This document shows, in pieces, positions 1-11,084 of a stretch of 64,000 bases of DNA. Location: assembly GCA_944472155.2 (NCBI GenBank), contig OX235272.1, forward strand, positions 86,930,020 through 86,994,019, read 5' to 3'. Made by a program: the position numbers and the translations under genes. The notes beneath the pieces were generated by a model that was not told where the DNA came from, ran no database searches, and saw only the letters and a program-made list of their open reading frames with translations. Each line of letters starts with the position of its first letter. Position 1 is the first letter of the stretch. Origin of the DNA: Trichobilharzia szidati (Eukaryota > Platyhelminthes > Trematoda > Strigeidida > Schistosomatidae).

Positions 1-384
1 AGGTAACCGATTCACTTGTAACGATCATACGGATCAGCTGAGTTGAGAAACTAGTGTGCTGCTCTATAGGATTACATATTACTTATCGAAAGTGTTAAGC
101 AGAACAAACGTTTCCGTATGGAAGTGACATTGGTAGATAGATATTGACCGTCTTTCTTCATCTCAGTGAACTAGTGAGAAAGGCTGTTGATAGAATACGG
201 TTGTGGAGTAGAAGATTTCTTCCTTCCATAGGCATTTCTAACAGAGTAGTGCTCAGTATAGATGGCAACTACAACTCAAATAGTATTGTACGTTGAAATC
301 ATTCGGAAGGCCAAATGGAAATTACCGAAACACTAAAATTATGAAATCTGACAAATTTAATAATAATTAAGTGGCAAAACTCAC
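1..384 (-). other. Downstream intron of the mucin-like gene
   Basis: On the minus strand this follows the splice donor GTGAGT at 384-379, so it should be intron of the gene whose exon ends at 385. I see no convincing further exon; the remaining exons are probably left of the window. Confidence 0.4.
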
Positions 385-828
385 TAGCTTTGATTGGACG
401 TGGATGTGTTTCTGTAGACGTTGTTACTATCTGTGATTTCTCAGTGGTCTCTTCTTCACCATCATCGTCGTTTTCCTTCTCGGAGCTTGACTTTTTACTT
501 GATGAGGATGTCAGATTCACCGCTTCTGACGACACCACTGACGTATTTATATACACATGTGTCCCTGCATCCTCTGTCTCGAAGTTTGTCTCCACTGTTG
601 GTGTGTGCGTCTCTTGTTCTGTTGTTGTCGTTACTGCTGCTGCATCAGTGGTACTTTGTGTGTTTTCATCCTCTTCCCCTGCACTTTGAGTTTCGGCTGT
701 TATTCCCTCTGGTATTCGTTCAACTGTTGTCACTTCTGTTTCCTGTGTCGTCTTAGGGACCTCGGTGACTGTCACATTTGTCTCCTTAGGTTCTTCTTTT
801 CCACTCGTCACATTTATTGCTTGCGTAA
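385..828 (-). CDS. Mucin-like Ser/Thr-rich internal exon
   Basis: A 444-bp internal exon with phase 1 at both ends. On the minus strand it is preceded by an acceptor (pyrimidine-rich run ending CATTACCACAG) and followed by a GTGAGT donor. It encodes about 147 residues that are very rich in Thr, Ser and Glu, with N-glycosylation sequons (NVT twice, INTS, NLTS), a run of serines (SSSSKKSSSE) and an acidic run (ENDDDGEEE). There is no Cys and no hydrophobic segment, so it looks like an extended, heavily O-glycosylated extracellular stalk. The phase fits the signal-peptide exon at 5838-6066. I do not recognise the gene; rapidly evolving secreted or tegument mucin-like proteins are common in schistosomes. 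A broken relative lies at 8450-8765. Confidence 0.65.
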
Positions 829-1009
829 CTGTGGTAATGAAAGAATACATTTGAAAAATGCAAAACACGGTGATGTGCGTGAAGTCAAATAGAAAATTTC
901 TGCCCACATGTAATTGACATAAAAAAACTGTCAACGGATTCCAAAGAATAAATGGTTCGTATAAAAGAATTGGAAACGTACAACCACATGATTCAGTGTG
1001 TACGGTGCC

Positions 1010-1260
1010 GGAAACCAGTAGCTCAGTGTTTCCGAGCTTATTCAGATTGCATTCATTAATTCATTTTCATAGGAGTTTCTTAAAAGATCACTCGTGTTAA
1101 AATCTAACTCGTGAGATTTATTTCTTAGCAGTAGTCAATTATTTGGGTCAACGAGTGTTTTCCCCTGACTGACATCTTATCTGGAACTGTTTCACGTTAA
1201 GTTTCTACTCATATGCATGTGTGTATGTATGCCTGAATCGGATAGGCTGGAGGTTATGTT
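1010..1260 (-). repeat. Intron block inverted-duplicated at 13990-14260
   Basis: Read on the minus strand, this matches the plus strand of about 13990-14260, e.g. the shared run TAGAAAYTTAACRTGAAACAG and the nearby CATACATGTGAGT/CATGCATATGAGT pair. The 1075-1260 half aligns well apart from a small insertion at about 1110-1165. Both copies lie upstream of an exon in the same sense, so this is non-coding sequence of a duplicated gene. Confidence 0.6.
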
Positions 1261-2150
1261 TTGTGGAAAAATAATAAATACGCATGTTTGTTCACAGAAG
1301 GCGTTTTGCAAAATCCTATTTATGTTCAGCTCAGTATTCACTGGGGGCAAATTACCATCAGATTATCTCAGGACAGACAGGATCAGCGTAACCAGTAACA
1401 ACATGCTTGCAAGTTCAGACGAGTAAATGGTATAATAGATCAAATCATTTTCAGGATATTAGCAACTACGCACACTTTTCAGCGTACATTACAGTCGATT
1501 ATATTATATGTGCCTCATTAAGGGGAGTAAGAAGGCCGGTTGCCCGTGTTATAACTACACAATCATAGGGAACAGGATGAGGAAATAGATTTGTGAATCA
1601 CTGTGTTCCACTGCATAGGATTAACAGATGGTGTCGATGATCCAAGGTGATTCTGAAATCCAGGCCAGTGTTGAATTAGAAGAAGTTGTCGAAGGAGCTA
1701 TGAGAAAGAAGGAGTTCCCCTGCATTCAAATCAGAATTGTTTGATTCACTGGAGCATAATTTCAACTACCAGTTATATTATTTAGCAGCATAATTTGTTT
1801 TAGTAAACTGACACGATACAGCTAATATGAAAAGGTGTCTAATTCAATCAAGAGAGACACTTTTGTGTGTGTTTCTCTATCCCGTTCCCATATGTGACCT
1901 TCTCTGATTGTTGAATCTGAATAAAATAATTAGTCGGAGATGTTTTTAAACTTTTTGTGATGAACGCCTTACAGGTGGTAGTTGACATATAATAAGCGCC
2001 AGTCATGTAGTAAGTAAGGAACATTGATGAATAAGGACGAATGCATCAGTCCTACAAAAGTTTTACAACTAGCGAGAAGTACACGAAACAGGAATTACGG
2101 GCACACCGATGGTCCTAACGACTGTTAACACCCTCAGTCCATTCAAATAT
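1261..2150. other. Intronic sequence, no feature seen
   Basis: AT-rich sequence inside the presumed first intron of the mucin-like gene. I see no coding exon, tRNA-like sequence or clear repeat. Confidence 0.4.
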
Positions 2151-2159
2151 TGTGTAGGT

Positions 2160-3126
2160 TTATTATAATGAAGGTTTTTTGTATTTCCCAAAGAATGAAA
2201 AACAAAACGATATTGTTGTTTTTACTGACATTTCGCTATTTAATGCTGCTGCTAATAGCTTTATCAAAGTATTATTAAACCAGAATTTACAAAATCTCAG
2301 CTTATATATAACAACTCAGTCATTCTTCCTCAGCACGGGGTGATTTTTTAATTTGTCAAATTGGCCACCTGGTAAAGACAACAAAACCAGGTGTACATTG
2401 TTGGATTTGATAAGTGTGTAAAATTATTAAAGCAGCACGTGTTTACATAATGAAATTGCTTATCATATTTTCGCGTTGATTTTGTCATCCAGTGTGAATT
2501 GCTGTAGTGTTGTAACCAGGTGAAATTCTGTTTTAGTCCATCATCGTTCCTATTCACGAGACAGTTTGGATTCCACTTCATATGAAGTGCTTCTTTGTGA
2601 TTTCTGAAATTTTTGTGGATTATTTCAATATTGTCAAAATTAATTTTGTGACTTGATTCTATAGCGTGTAGAGCACCTATTCGTGATGATTTTTCAAGCT
2701 TTTCTAGTTCACTATCTGGATTTCTCGGTGGTCGAACAGAGTCAGGTCTACGGTTTTCATTTCTTGTGATTTTTATTCCTCTCTGGTGATGTTTGCCCGG
2801 TGTATATTGCATCACATTCCGAGCATTTAATTTTATAGACACAATTGCATATAGAATCCTTAGGGATTTGGTCTTTTATATGCAAAAACTTGCTTTCTAT
2901 TGTGTCTGATGTTTTGAAGAGGACTCTGATGTCATCCTTATTAAGTACTCTTCCAATAACGTCTAATATCTCTGCTCCATATGGAATGACAACAGTTGAA
3001 ACCCACTTTTCCGTAATACGTTTTCGACAAAAACACCTCCATCATAATGAATATCATATACCCAATGCCCAAATTTTTCTGAAACAGTTAAAAGTGAACT
3101 TTGTTTCGAACATATATATTATGTAG
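2160..3126 (-). mobile_element. Penelope-like element, family A, 3' part
   Basis: The minus strand encodes a degraded PLE C-terminus. Pieces of the GIY-YIG endonuclease region are visible (RGIKITRNENRR, then ELEKLEKSSRIGALHAIES and MKWNPNCLVNR), matching family A at 11673-13490. The 3' end carries the family A tail (minus strand of 2160-2330, with the GCGAAATGTCAGTAAAAAC-type block). At about 3030-3126 the last part of the same tail appears on the plus strand, so the copy has an inverted tail piece. The GIY-YIG core and reverse transcriptase are mostly lost; inactive. Confidence 0.8.
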
Positions 3127-3880
3127 GTTGGTTAAACTTATTGTCAATGTGTCTGAAGGCTAATTTCACTCATCAACCTTTTCAGTAGCAGAAAAACCAC
3201 TGCTTCATCTGTTTAGCGACGAAATGACACATGAGCCAAAGAAATCAGCCAATAACACACACACACACACACCGAATGAACCAACTAAGTGCATAGGTTT
3301 TTGCAAAAGCGATGTGTCTATGGTTGAGGTACGCTGTACACACTCAGCTTTGTTGTCTAATGCGTGTTCTGAAGACTTCATTGTTTATCAGAATCAAGAG
3401 AGACTACCTCTTGTTGAGGCAGCTCCCATACCAAGGAGAGCAATCCTTCGTAAACTGCCATGATGAAATCATGCAACTTATGGCAACTGGAGGCTCCTAT
3501 CAGCTATACAGCACACATTCTACGCCACATCAGTCTTCCGTACATCTCGAACATTTTCAGTTTCTGTGTCCATCAATAAAGACCGCAGTGGAACATTAAT
3601 AGTTAGAATAAATAGTGTCCCAGTGTCGTCAGAAAGAACATGTTACTAAATAGTTATCAGGTGACACAGAAAATTTAAATGAATTTGGTATGAATACAAA
3701 TCCAGCATCATCCATTGTAAAGCATTGATTAATATCAGGTCACCAAATCAATACTGATGACTGTTTCTCAGTTATTTCATATACCTTTAATCTAAGGTTA
3801 TTAGAGGTGGTAGGAGCACTTTAAATTAATCGCATACATCACAAACTATGTGTACAGTGAACTGTAAACATAAACGTTCG
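3127..3880. other. Intronic sequence with a short (AC)n tract
   Basis: No gene recognised. A short dinucleotide (AC)n microsatellite lies at about 3255-3274. The open frames here show no domain or splice pattern that I would trust. Confidence 0.4.
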
Positions 3881-3949
3881 CCTACCATGGACTACTCGAC
3901 CAACCAGAACATGCATGACTCGTTATTAGTTTGCACTCTTTTATATAGC

Positions 3950-4790
3950 CGGTTAATCTAGATATAATAGAGAAGATTTGTAGCTCAGGTGGATGATTTT
4001 GGTGTGGTTGTGTTCTCTGAGCTGGATGGTTTGGTTGCGAAGCTTTCATTGCTCTACTGAGCAACATCTTCAGCGCATACTTCGATGTGAAGTGGGCTTT
4101 TAGAATTCTCTATGAGTTTATTAGTCATCTTTTCTAGTAACCTTGAACGTGATTGGTTGTTTTCGTGTGACATTTCACCCCCTAGTTTGCTTGTCTCGGT
4201 GCTGGCTGCTTCTTTGGTCTGAATGTCGTTAGTCATTCCTTCTGCTAACCTTGAACGTGATTGGCTGTTTTTTTGTGACTTCTCACTTTCTAGTTCACTT
4301 GTTTTGGTGTTGACTGTTTCCTTGACCTGAAGTTTGACTTTGTTTTTGTGTGAATTTCTTCGTATGGATTGGTATATTTAGTCAATCTCTATGTGTCTAT
4401 TGATTGCTGATTCATTTGAATACCAGGCCTCTAGGAATTCTCTGGCATTTTTGCAGTTCCCTTTGTCTAAGATTTGAACATTGTCCCAGTCGAATTGGTG
4501 CCCGTGGTTGTCTGCATGTAGTGATATGAGGGAGTGTATGTCGTGTCTTTTGACAGCTAGAAGCAGCCAGCACCGAGACAAGCAAACTAGGGGATGAAAT
4601 CTCACACGAAAACAACCAATCACGTCCAAGGTTACTAGAAAAGATGACTAATAAACTCATAGAGAATTCTAAAAGCCCACTTCACATCGAAGTATGCGCT
4701 GAAGATGTTGCTCAGTAGAGCAATGAAAGCTTCGCAACCGAACCATCCAGCTCAGAGAACACAACCACACCAAAAGCCGGTTAATCGTCA
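3950..4790 (-). mobile_element. Penelope-like element, family B, with inverted end repeat
   Basis: The minus strand at 4560-4378 encodes the end of a PLE endonuclease (LAVKRHDIHSLISLHADN, then HQFDWDNV and REFLEAWYSNES), matching the plus-strand copy at 43060-43320. It continues into a 3' region at about 4200-3950. The plus strand at 4565-4785 is an almost identical inverted copy of the 3' region, joined directly to the 5'-truncated coding piece. Three arms of this kind also occur at 9767-9908 and 43500-43620. Inverted terminal repeats of this sort are known for Penelope elements. Confidence 0.85.
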
Positions 4791-4799
4791 GACATTTTA

Positions 4800-5360
4800 T
4801 TGTATTATTGTGAACCAAGCTAGTTGTAAAACGATCGTAAACAAGCCACGAAATGATATGATCTCGCATTATATTTTACCTTTTCCCTAATGCCTTATTT
4901 AAAAAATAACTGTAGGGTTATTCATAACCATTGCAGAGTCTCAGTGTCATATGGGATTTTCAAAACTCCACTGCCAGTTGGACGAAACTCAACGTCATCC
5001 TTGATCTCGACTCCCACATACAATTACTATTACGAGTGGAATTCGTAGAATGCTTTTATCTTTCAGCGGTCATAGTTGGAGGCGACAAAGAGATCTTTAA
5101 AGACCAAGCACTCCAGTGAAGCAGAGATTAACAGATAGATAACGAGACACTTAGTCTCAAGTGACTACAGTCATTTTCCAGGCCAAACGTGGACACTCCA
5201 GTACATCAATTATCTGTCATATTGGTGATACCAAACAGAATAACCTCAGTAGAACTAGGATTCTTTACTGATGTGATACAACAAGATCTAGGCTTTCCAC
5301 TTCGGCGTCTATTAAAAATCTGTTGTTTCACTTACAAACGAACAAGACGTAAGTGGAAGA
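4800..5360. other. Intronic sequence, no feature seen
   Basis: No recognisable gene or repeat; AT-rich with short open frames lacking splice or domain support. Confidence 0.35.
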
Positions 5361-5364
5361 AGGA

Positions 5365-5462
5365 GAAACATCTGTCCAGTACTCCCAGGTTTTCCAGTGG
5401 TTCTCTAACTGATGTCAGCTCATGATGAAATCCTCCATGCAATCAAACAAAATCCCTACAAA
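5365..5462 (+). repeat. Sm-alpha-like SINE, 3' tail fragment
   Basis: Carries the tail shared by the hammerhead SINEs of this window (TGTCCAGTACTCCCAGG, the GTGGTTCTCTAACTGATGTC block and the AAAATCCCTACAAAACCAAT end). The hammerhead core and tRNA-like head are missing. Confidence 0.75.
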
Positions 5463-5837
5463 ACCAATACTTGAATATCAATGTAACAAATAAACATGCC
5501 TTAGGGTGTACGTGGAATTGATAGTTACTGATAATGTCAGTAACCCTGTCGAATAAATATCAGTGAGCGAATACGAAGGCCTAGTGATGTTGCTGACAAT
5601 TGCTCTTCATAGGATAGTGCAATTCACTTGCATTCTCATTCAAACCACCCTCTTTAGATATTGTTTCAAACACTTCAGCCATCTAAGTGGATCTTTCGAT
5701 TCTTTTTTTAGTGGATCAGTTACTGCACTATGTATTTCATCTTCCTAGCATCTTATTCCTTTCAAGTGGAAACAACAGAGAAGTGTGATAGTTAGTTTTG
5801 ATATGAAACGCGTATTCTGACAAAAATGAAGGCCTAC

Positions 5838-6066
5838 CGTTATTCACCGGCTGAGTGGTAGAAACAAAGGCATCCGTAGAAGAAGAGTAATTTGTGGAGG
5901 GAGTCGAGATTTCGTCTGTCATTCCTGTGGTATTTCTTTCTTTGGTGGTTTGATTGGTTGGTGGTTGTTCAACTGAAGAAGAATTACCGCCTTGTTTCGA
6001 TTTAATCGTCGACAAATGAAGTATGAATATTACGATCACTGGATATGACATCCTTTTCATTGGCAT
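5838..6066 (-). CDS. Signal-peptide first exon of mucin-like gene
   Basis: Opens with an ATG at 6066 (a second ATG six bases on would also serve) and encodes a short basic start followed by a hydrophobic stretch (SYPVIVIFILHLST), a typical secretory signal peptide. It then gives a Ser/Thr/Asn-rich chain with sequons NSS, NQT, NTT and NYS. A donor (AACG|GTAGGC) at 5838/5837 ends it in phase 1, matching the phase-1 acceptor of the exon at 828-385. Joined, they predict a secreted or surface mucin-like protein. Whether small exons lie between them in the 5-kb intron cannot be decided by eye. I do not recognise the gene. Confidence 0.6.
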
Positions 6067-6069
6067 TTT

Positions 6070-6760
6070 ATCTGAAGATTGTGTACAGAATTCTCTAAGT
6101 ATTTAATTTTATCAATTCAAAGTCAATACGGATTTAGTAGACCAAAGGCTAGTCAGAAAAACTACTGTATAACGAATAAATCTACACCAGCCTATTGCTA
6201 AATACGTCACCGACTATACTTAAACCAACTAACATGCTCATGTATGGAGTTCACTGTCGCATCGTGAATGTCGTCTAGTTTAGATCAAGAAGTATGCGAA
6301 GTAAACGCCACTTCACAGCTGTGCGACCATATCTTATGCATAAATGCCTCTGGCTTCCACGACCTACCAACAGTGTTTTCCAGACAACGCGTCATCAATA
6401 TATCATAGGAAGTATTATGATATCTTTACGCTGCTCACAAATTATCCAACTGGATATCATTGCACTGCGCATAAGTGGTGTTACATTTCAGATGGATTTC
6501 CCTGCATTCTCACAATAGACTTAACCAGTGGTGTATATTGTGTTGGCTGTGAAGACAACAGCACAAAACAAAATGACCCTGTTTAGGAATAATATTATTT
6601 TTAGTATTTCAGATTTAAAGAGGAAGCCAGAATCACAAACAGTTAGATTTCAGCTGGGTATTTCAATGGTGGTATGCTTATCTTATCCATGGTTCAATGC
6701 ATGGGCGATTCAGGTGCAAAAAAGTACACGATCAAAGGTCTCCGTTGAATTTTCAACAAC
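6070..6760. other. Upstream region of mucin-like gene
   Basis: Lies 5' of the signal-peptide exon on its strand; would contain promoter or 5' UTR if that exon is the first. I see no clear TATA-type element that I would call. Confidence 0.3.
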
Positions 6761-6764
6761 TGTG

Positions 6765-7790
6765 ATACATAACAAAGGTTTTTGTATTTCCCAATGAATG
6801 AAAAACAAAACAATATTGTTTTTACTGACGTTTCGCTATTTAATGGTAATAGCTTTATCAAAGTATTATTAAACCGGAATTTACAAAATCTCAGCATATA
6901 TATAACAAACAGTTAGGGGGTGAGAAAATAGACTTAGGTCAAGATTAAGGGGACATTTTGAAAGTAAAAATAGCAATGAAGATAACTAAACCAAATTACA
7001 AAGGTAATACTATCTCTGTTATGATATCAAAATAGAGTTTACTAACTTGATCATCGTTCGTCTGTCTGGGGGCATTTTTAGTTGTCAAGTTGGTGAATTG
7101 GTAAAGATAACAAAACCATCATGTGTAGATTGTTGGAATTGATAAGTGTATAAGATTATAAAAGCAGCGTGTGTTTACATAATGAAAGTGCTTATCACAT
7201 TCGTGTTGGTTTTGTCACTTGATGGGGGGAGGGAGGTGTTGTAACCAGGTCAGATTCTGTTTTAGCCCATCATTCCTAAAACAGACATACTATTAACTTT
7301 GTAATTTGGTTTAATTATCTTCATTGCTATTTTTACTTTCAAAATGTCCCCTTAATCTTGACCTAAGTCTATTTTCTCACCCCCTAACTGTTTGTTATAT
7401 TAATACCAGTAAAAAGTTTGAGCATTGTGGATTAGATCAAATAAAGTATAATTATATTTCAATAGTTTACACACAATGATAAGTTTTGTTATTGGTAATA
7501 TTTCGAGCAAAATTACTGCCCGTGTTCACACCACTGTTGGAATTGTTTGAAATATAATTATACTTTATTTGTTTGTTATATATATGCTGAGATTTTGTAA
7601 ATTCCGGTTTAATAATACTTTGATAAAGCTATCAGCATTAAATAGCGAAACGTCAGTAAAAACAATATCGTTTTGTTTCTCATTCATTGGGAAATACAAA
7701 AATCTTTATTATAATGAATATCATATACACCCAATGCCTAAATGTTTTCAAACCGTTAAAAGTGAACTTGGTTTGGACATATATAACTGT
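6765..7790. mobile_element. Inverted pair of PLE family A 3' ends
   Basis: About 6765-7290 is the family A 3' region on the minus strand; 7270-7790 is the same region on the plus strand. The two arms are nearly identical (for example the CACCCCCTAACTGTTTGTTATAT block and the GCGAAACGTCAGTAAAAAC block). The right arm is interrupted at 7401-7570. No coding part remains. Matches the tail of the fuller copy at 11673-13490. Confidence 0.85.
7401..7581. mobile_element. Small insertion with 11-bp duplication and internal hairpin
   Basis: The PLE arm is interrupted by about 170 bp flanked by a direct repeat GTTTGTTATAT (7390-7400 and 7571-7581), consistent with a target duplication. Inside, 7439-7462 and 7547-7570 are inverted copies (AAATAAAGTATAATTATATT), giving a MITE-like hairpin of about 130 bp. 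The left inverted repeat lies about 38 bp inside the insertion, which is not typical of a simple MITE. Confidence 0.55.
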
Positions 7791-7799
7791 GATACATAC

Positions 7800-8445
7800 T
7801 AGCAAGCATTTAACTACTACTCAACAGAACAAAAAGGGTTAAATACAAATAAGATACACAAACTATTTAATTATTGTTAAATAATATAAATTTTTACCTT
7901 GAATTACCTAGTGTAGATGATTATCCGTTGATAAAATTACTTTTTTTTAAAAAAAAATAAGTAGTATTAACCCTTTAGCACTATGTAATATAACCACCAA
8001 TGTTTATCGGTTAGCGCTAGCAGTTTATATTAGCGGATATTCATTCACGTATGTCTATCGTATAAAAAGTGAAATTCTTCAGATTGGATCTTTCTTTACT
8101 ATGTACCATGTGATGAAAAAAGTAGATTAATATATCTTTCACTAGAGAGATACTTCTCACCCTTCTGTGTACTTACTCTCAACTAGAATAATTTCTCTCT
8201 GGTGTAATCAACTGAAAAACAAGAGTATATCACCTCAATTAAATTAATCAATAATCTGGTGAATAATGGTGAATTTGTTCAATGGAATGTTTTCAGGATT
8301 ATAACAATGGTGTATGTATATTGAAATTAAGTCTTTGTTTTTTTACCTTCACATAAACAAAAAGGTTAACAATAGAAAATAACATCCAATGTCTATTATT
8401 GCTTCATAAAATTCAGATAACTGACGTACACACACACAGAAAGAG
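7800..8445. other. No feature seen
   Basis: AT-rich, with a poly-T/poly-A stretch around 7940-7960. No exon or repeat recognised. Confidence 0.35.
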
Positions 8446-8449
8446 TTTT

Positions 8450-8765
8450 TCAACTGTCACCTGTGATTTCTCGGGTGTCTCTTCTTTGTCCTTCTCGGAG
8501 CATAACTTTTCATTTGAGACGTATGTCAAATTTGCTTTTTCTGACTTAATTACATCCTCTTTCTTGGAGTTTTTCTCCACTATTGCTGTATGCGTCTCTT
8601 GTTCTGTTGTTATCGCTACCACTGATGGTGCATCAGTGATACTTTGTTTGCCTTCATTCTGTTTCTCTGTATTTTGTATCGATTTTTACGGTTGTCCCTT
8701 CTGTTTGCTGTGTCGTCTTAGGTGCCTCAATGACTAATGATTTCTCCAAGATTCTCTGCTTCTTG
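8450..8765 (-). pseudogene. Decayed copy of the mucin-like exon
   Basis: The minus strand aligns with the 828-385 exon. In one frame EAPKTTQQTEGTTV matches EVPKTTQETEVTTV; after a frameshift, ITTEQETHTAIVEKN and CSEKDKEETPEKSQV match TTTEQETHTPTVETN and SEKENDDDGEEETTEKSQI. At least one frameshift and a stop separate the halves, and the region corresponding to TSVVSSEAVNLTSSS is diverged. It is therefore a broken duplicate of the mucin exon, in the same orientation as the original. Confidence 0.75.
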
Positions 8766-8899
8766 TCATATGAGGAGTAGGTTTTTCTGGATGTTCAGAA
8801 GAGGTTTTGAATCATTCCTGTCACATGTTGTCTTAGCTGGCTTGATTGACAGAGTCTCCATGATCCATATCTCCTCCTGTGTATACAGTGTATATTATT

Positions 8900-9660
8900 G
8901 TATTCTTTAATTCCTAGAGGAACATAGGGCTTCAGCCGTGCGTCTCCATTGTGTTCGGTTCTCTGCAAGAGTCTTCACCTGGCTCCATGTCTGCCCACAT
9001 GCATTCATCTCGTCTTCACATGACTCCCTCCAAGTCACCCTTGCACTGACGACCAACTCGCCGCTTCCCTTCGGGTTCCACTCGAGCAATGGCTTGTCCA
9101 GTGATGTCACTTGATGGTTTCCTCAGAGTATGGCCAATCCATCTCCATTTCTTCCTGCCTATTTGTTTCACAATCGGTTCCTGGTTGGTTCGCTCCCAGA
9201 GAACTCTGTTGCTGATCTTTCCTGGCCGGCCATCTGATCTTGAGTATTGAGCGAAGAAAACTGTTAATGAAGGTCTGAATTTTATTTGAGATGCTCTTTA
9301 TGACGCGCAGTGCAAGTCTCTGATCCGTATAGTAGCACTGACTGACTTCACATTGGAGTTGAAAATCCGGATCTTATTTTTGATGCTGAGTGCTGTTGAC
9401 CTCCACAGAGGCTTGAGAGTAGTGAAAGCTTGTCTTGCTTTTCCGAATCTTGCTTTGATATCCTCGTCAGTTTCATGCGCCTGTAGTTGAAACGATGCTT
9501 CCCAGGTAGGTAGGTGAAGTAGGTTGTTTCTTTCAGGTTCCTCCCAATTATGCTGATTGTTGTCTGTTGTTGTTGTTGCTGTTGGTGGTGTTGCCCAGGA
9601 ATCTTCATCACCTCTGTCTTCTCTATGTGTGATCCCATAATTGAAATCTGTATTTTACTC
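8900..9660 (-). mobile_element. RTE-type LINE, 3' end
   Basis: The minus strand encodes the degraded C-terminus of an RTE-clade (SR2/SjR2-like) protein: THLGS-type block (LPTWEASFQLQA), [24 protein letters not shown], then [19 protein letters not shown] and the tail RTQWRR.AEALCSSRN. Frameshifts are present. It stops just after the AGGAATTAAAG motif followed by a short A/T tail, the normal 3' end of this family here. Confidence 0.85.
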
Positions 9661-9766
9661 CGTACTCACTACGCAGTTTTAGATTAACCAAAGTATTCTG
9701 TCTAATGGGCTACATGAGATCGCCTAATAAGCAGATACACTGGAATTATGGAAAATAAACTGTGTC

Positions 9767-9908
9767 TTGCAATTAAAGGTGTTCTCTGAGCTGGTTGGTT
9801 TAGTTGCGAAGCTTTCGTCGTCCTTCTGGGCGCTGAAGATGTCGCCCAGAAGGACGACGAAAGCTTCGCAACTAAACCAACCAGCTCAGAGAACACCTTT
9901 AATTGCAA
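9767..9908. repeat. Perfect palindrome, 66-bp arms (PLE family B end)
   Basis: 9767-9832 and 9843-9908 are exact reverse complements, separated by 10 bp (CTGAAGATGT). The sequence is the 3' region of PLE family B (compare 4690-4790 and 43500-43620). The family tail continues on the right only, to about 9945 (CATCCACCTGAGCTACAAAT). Both arms read out the same peptide on opposite strands, which is a consequence of the symmetry. Confidence 0.95.
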
Positions 9909-9949
9909 ATCATCCACCTGAGCTACAAATCTTCTCTATTATTTCAAAA

Positions 9950-10610
9950 CCGTGTCTGATATGTCATCTAGTGAACAATGCTGTCTCACTGTATGATCCG
10001 TGCAATAAACAGACAAGAAATAATCTTGACACTGTGGTGTTCAGATATTGCACAGATAATAATAATTCGATCCACTCATACCGAAACAGCTGCATCAGTT
10101 AGTTATCTTTCAACACTGCTGGATATGAATAATCCAGTCTGTATTTCATTCAACGAATTTGTCGATGGAATCCTCTGGATCACTCGTTGAATATTGCACT
10201 TTTCTAATCTCGAGTAAGTTTCGCCTCTCCAAAAGCAACACATACGCGTTAGTATTAATAATTATTTGAACACGTTTGTATTTTATTCAACGTTCTAGAG
10301 CAGCAGATATATGTCAAAATGTCCTTTTTATTGTATTGCAGATTTCGTCCATTGCTTGTCTTCTTCAGATTCAAAGAAGCAATATCTCAAGGGATAAAAA
10401 CATCTCTCTTTCACAAATATCTTACATAACAAAATAAGTAGCAAGTAGCATAGGTCACGCAATTTCACAGCGAATTTAACCAGCATCATACTGAAATCGA
10501 TAACTATGAAGATACAAAGTGAAATATATTACTCAACAATTACAGCATAAACAGTTTTGAAGAAGTTTATTGAAAATTGTGATGTCATTTCCTGAACATT
10601 TTTGCTTTTA
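9950..10610. other. No feature seen
   Basis: No recognisable coding exon, repeat or RNA gene. Confidence 0.35.
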
Positions 10611-10619
10611 TAAGTCCAT

Positions 10620-10830
10620 TAATTTCGGTGGCACAGTGGTTAGGACTCTCGCCGATCATACACATGGTCCGGGGTTCAATCCCCTGCCGACGCACACCCG
10701 ATATCTATGGTCGGCCTGCAAAATTTGGGCTACCGATATCCATGCTGAAAATTCCATACTTGTACTGAAAATACGGTGTGGCATCAAGCTGTAAATCAAA
10801 ATAAATAAATAAAATAAATAATAATTCCAT
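10620..10830 (+). mobile_element. tRNA-headed SINE
   Basis: Starts with a tRNA-like module: A box GGCACAGTGGTTAGGACTC and B box GGGGTTCAATCCCC, which would act as an internal RNA polymerase III promoter. The body (GACGCACACCCGATATC, then AATTTGGGCTACCGATATC and AATACGGTGTGGCATCAAGC) and an AAATAAATAAAT-type tail follow. Related copy on the minus strand at 59140-59330. Confidence 0.85.
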
Positions 10831-11084
10831 CCGAGTGCATAAATATCTCACTGCTTAAAAATTATCATGGTCGCAGGTTGACAGGTGGCTTGCTGAATTT
10901 TGGGCTGTCGGAAAATCCCATCAATATTTCACAGATACTCATTCTCCCGTTCAGTTAGTTTAAATCTGATAAAATCTGGCCTTTAACTACGTTTTATACT
11001 CTGGCGAATATTTATTGTGTTTACAACTTGCTGATTCACAAGTTTCTAGTTATCCTGAGAAAAAATATATAGTCGTGGGTCAGG

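Noticed and set aside
390..892. Three overlapping plus-strand open frames opposite the mucin exon
   Set aside because: They are Ser/Cys/Leu-rich shadows of the Thr/Ser/Glu-rich minus-strand exon, and only the minus strand has splice sites and a decayed paralogue.
9767..10102. Open frames on both strands giving the same peptide (LKVFSELVGLVAKLSSSFW)
   Set aside because: The same peptide on both strands is a result of the perfect palindrome in PLE 3' sequence, not a gene.
10620..10700. tRNA gene
   Set aside because: A and B boxes are good, but acceptor and anticodon stems do not pair and a SINE body and tail follow. The same applies to 22210, 51170, 53380 and 59280.
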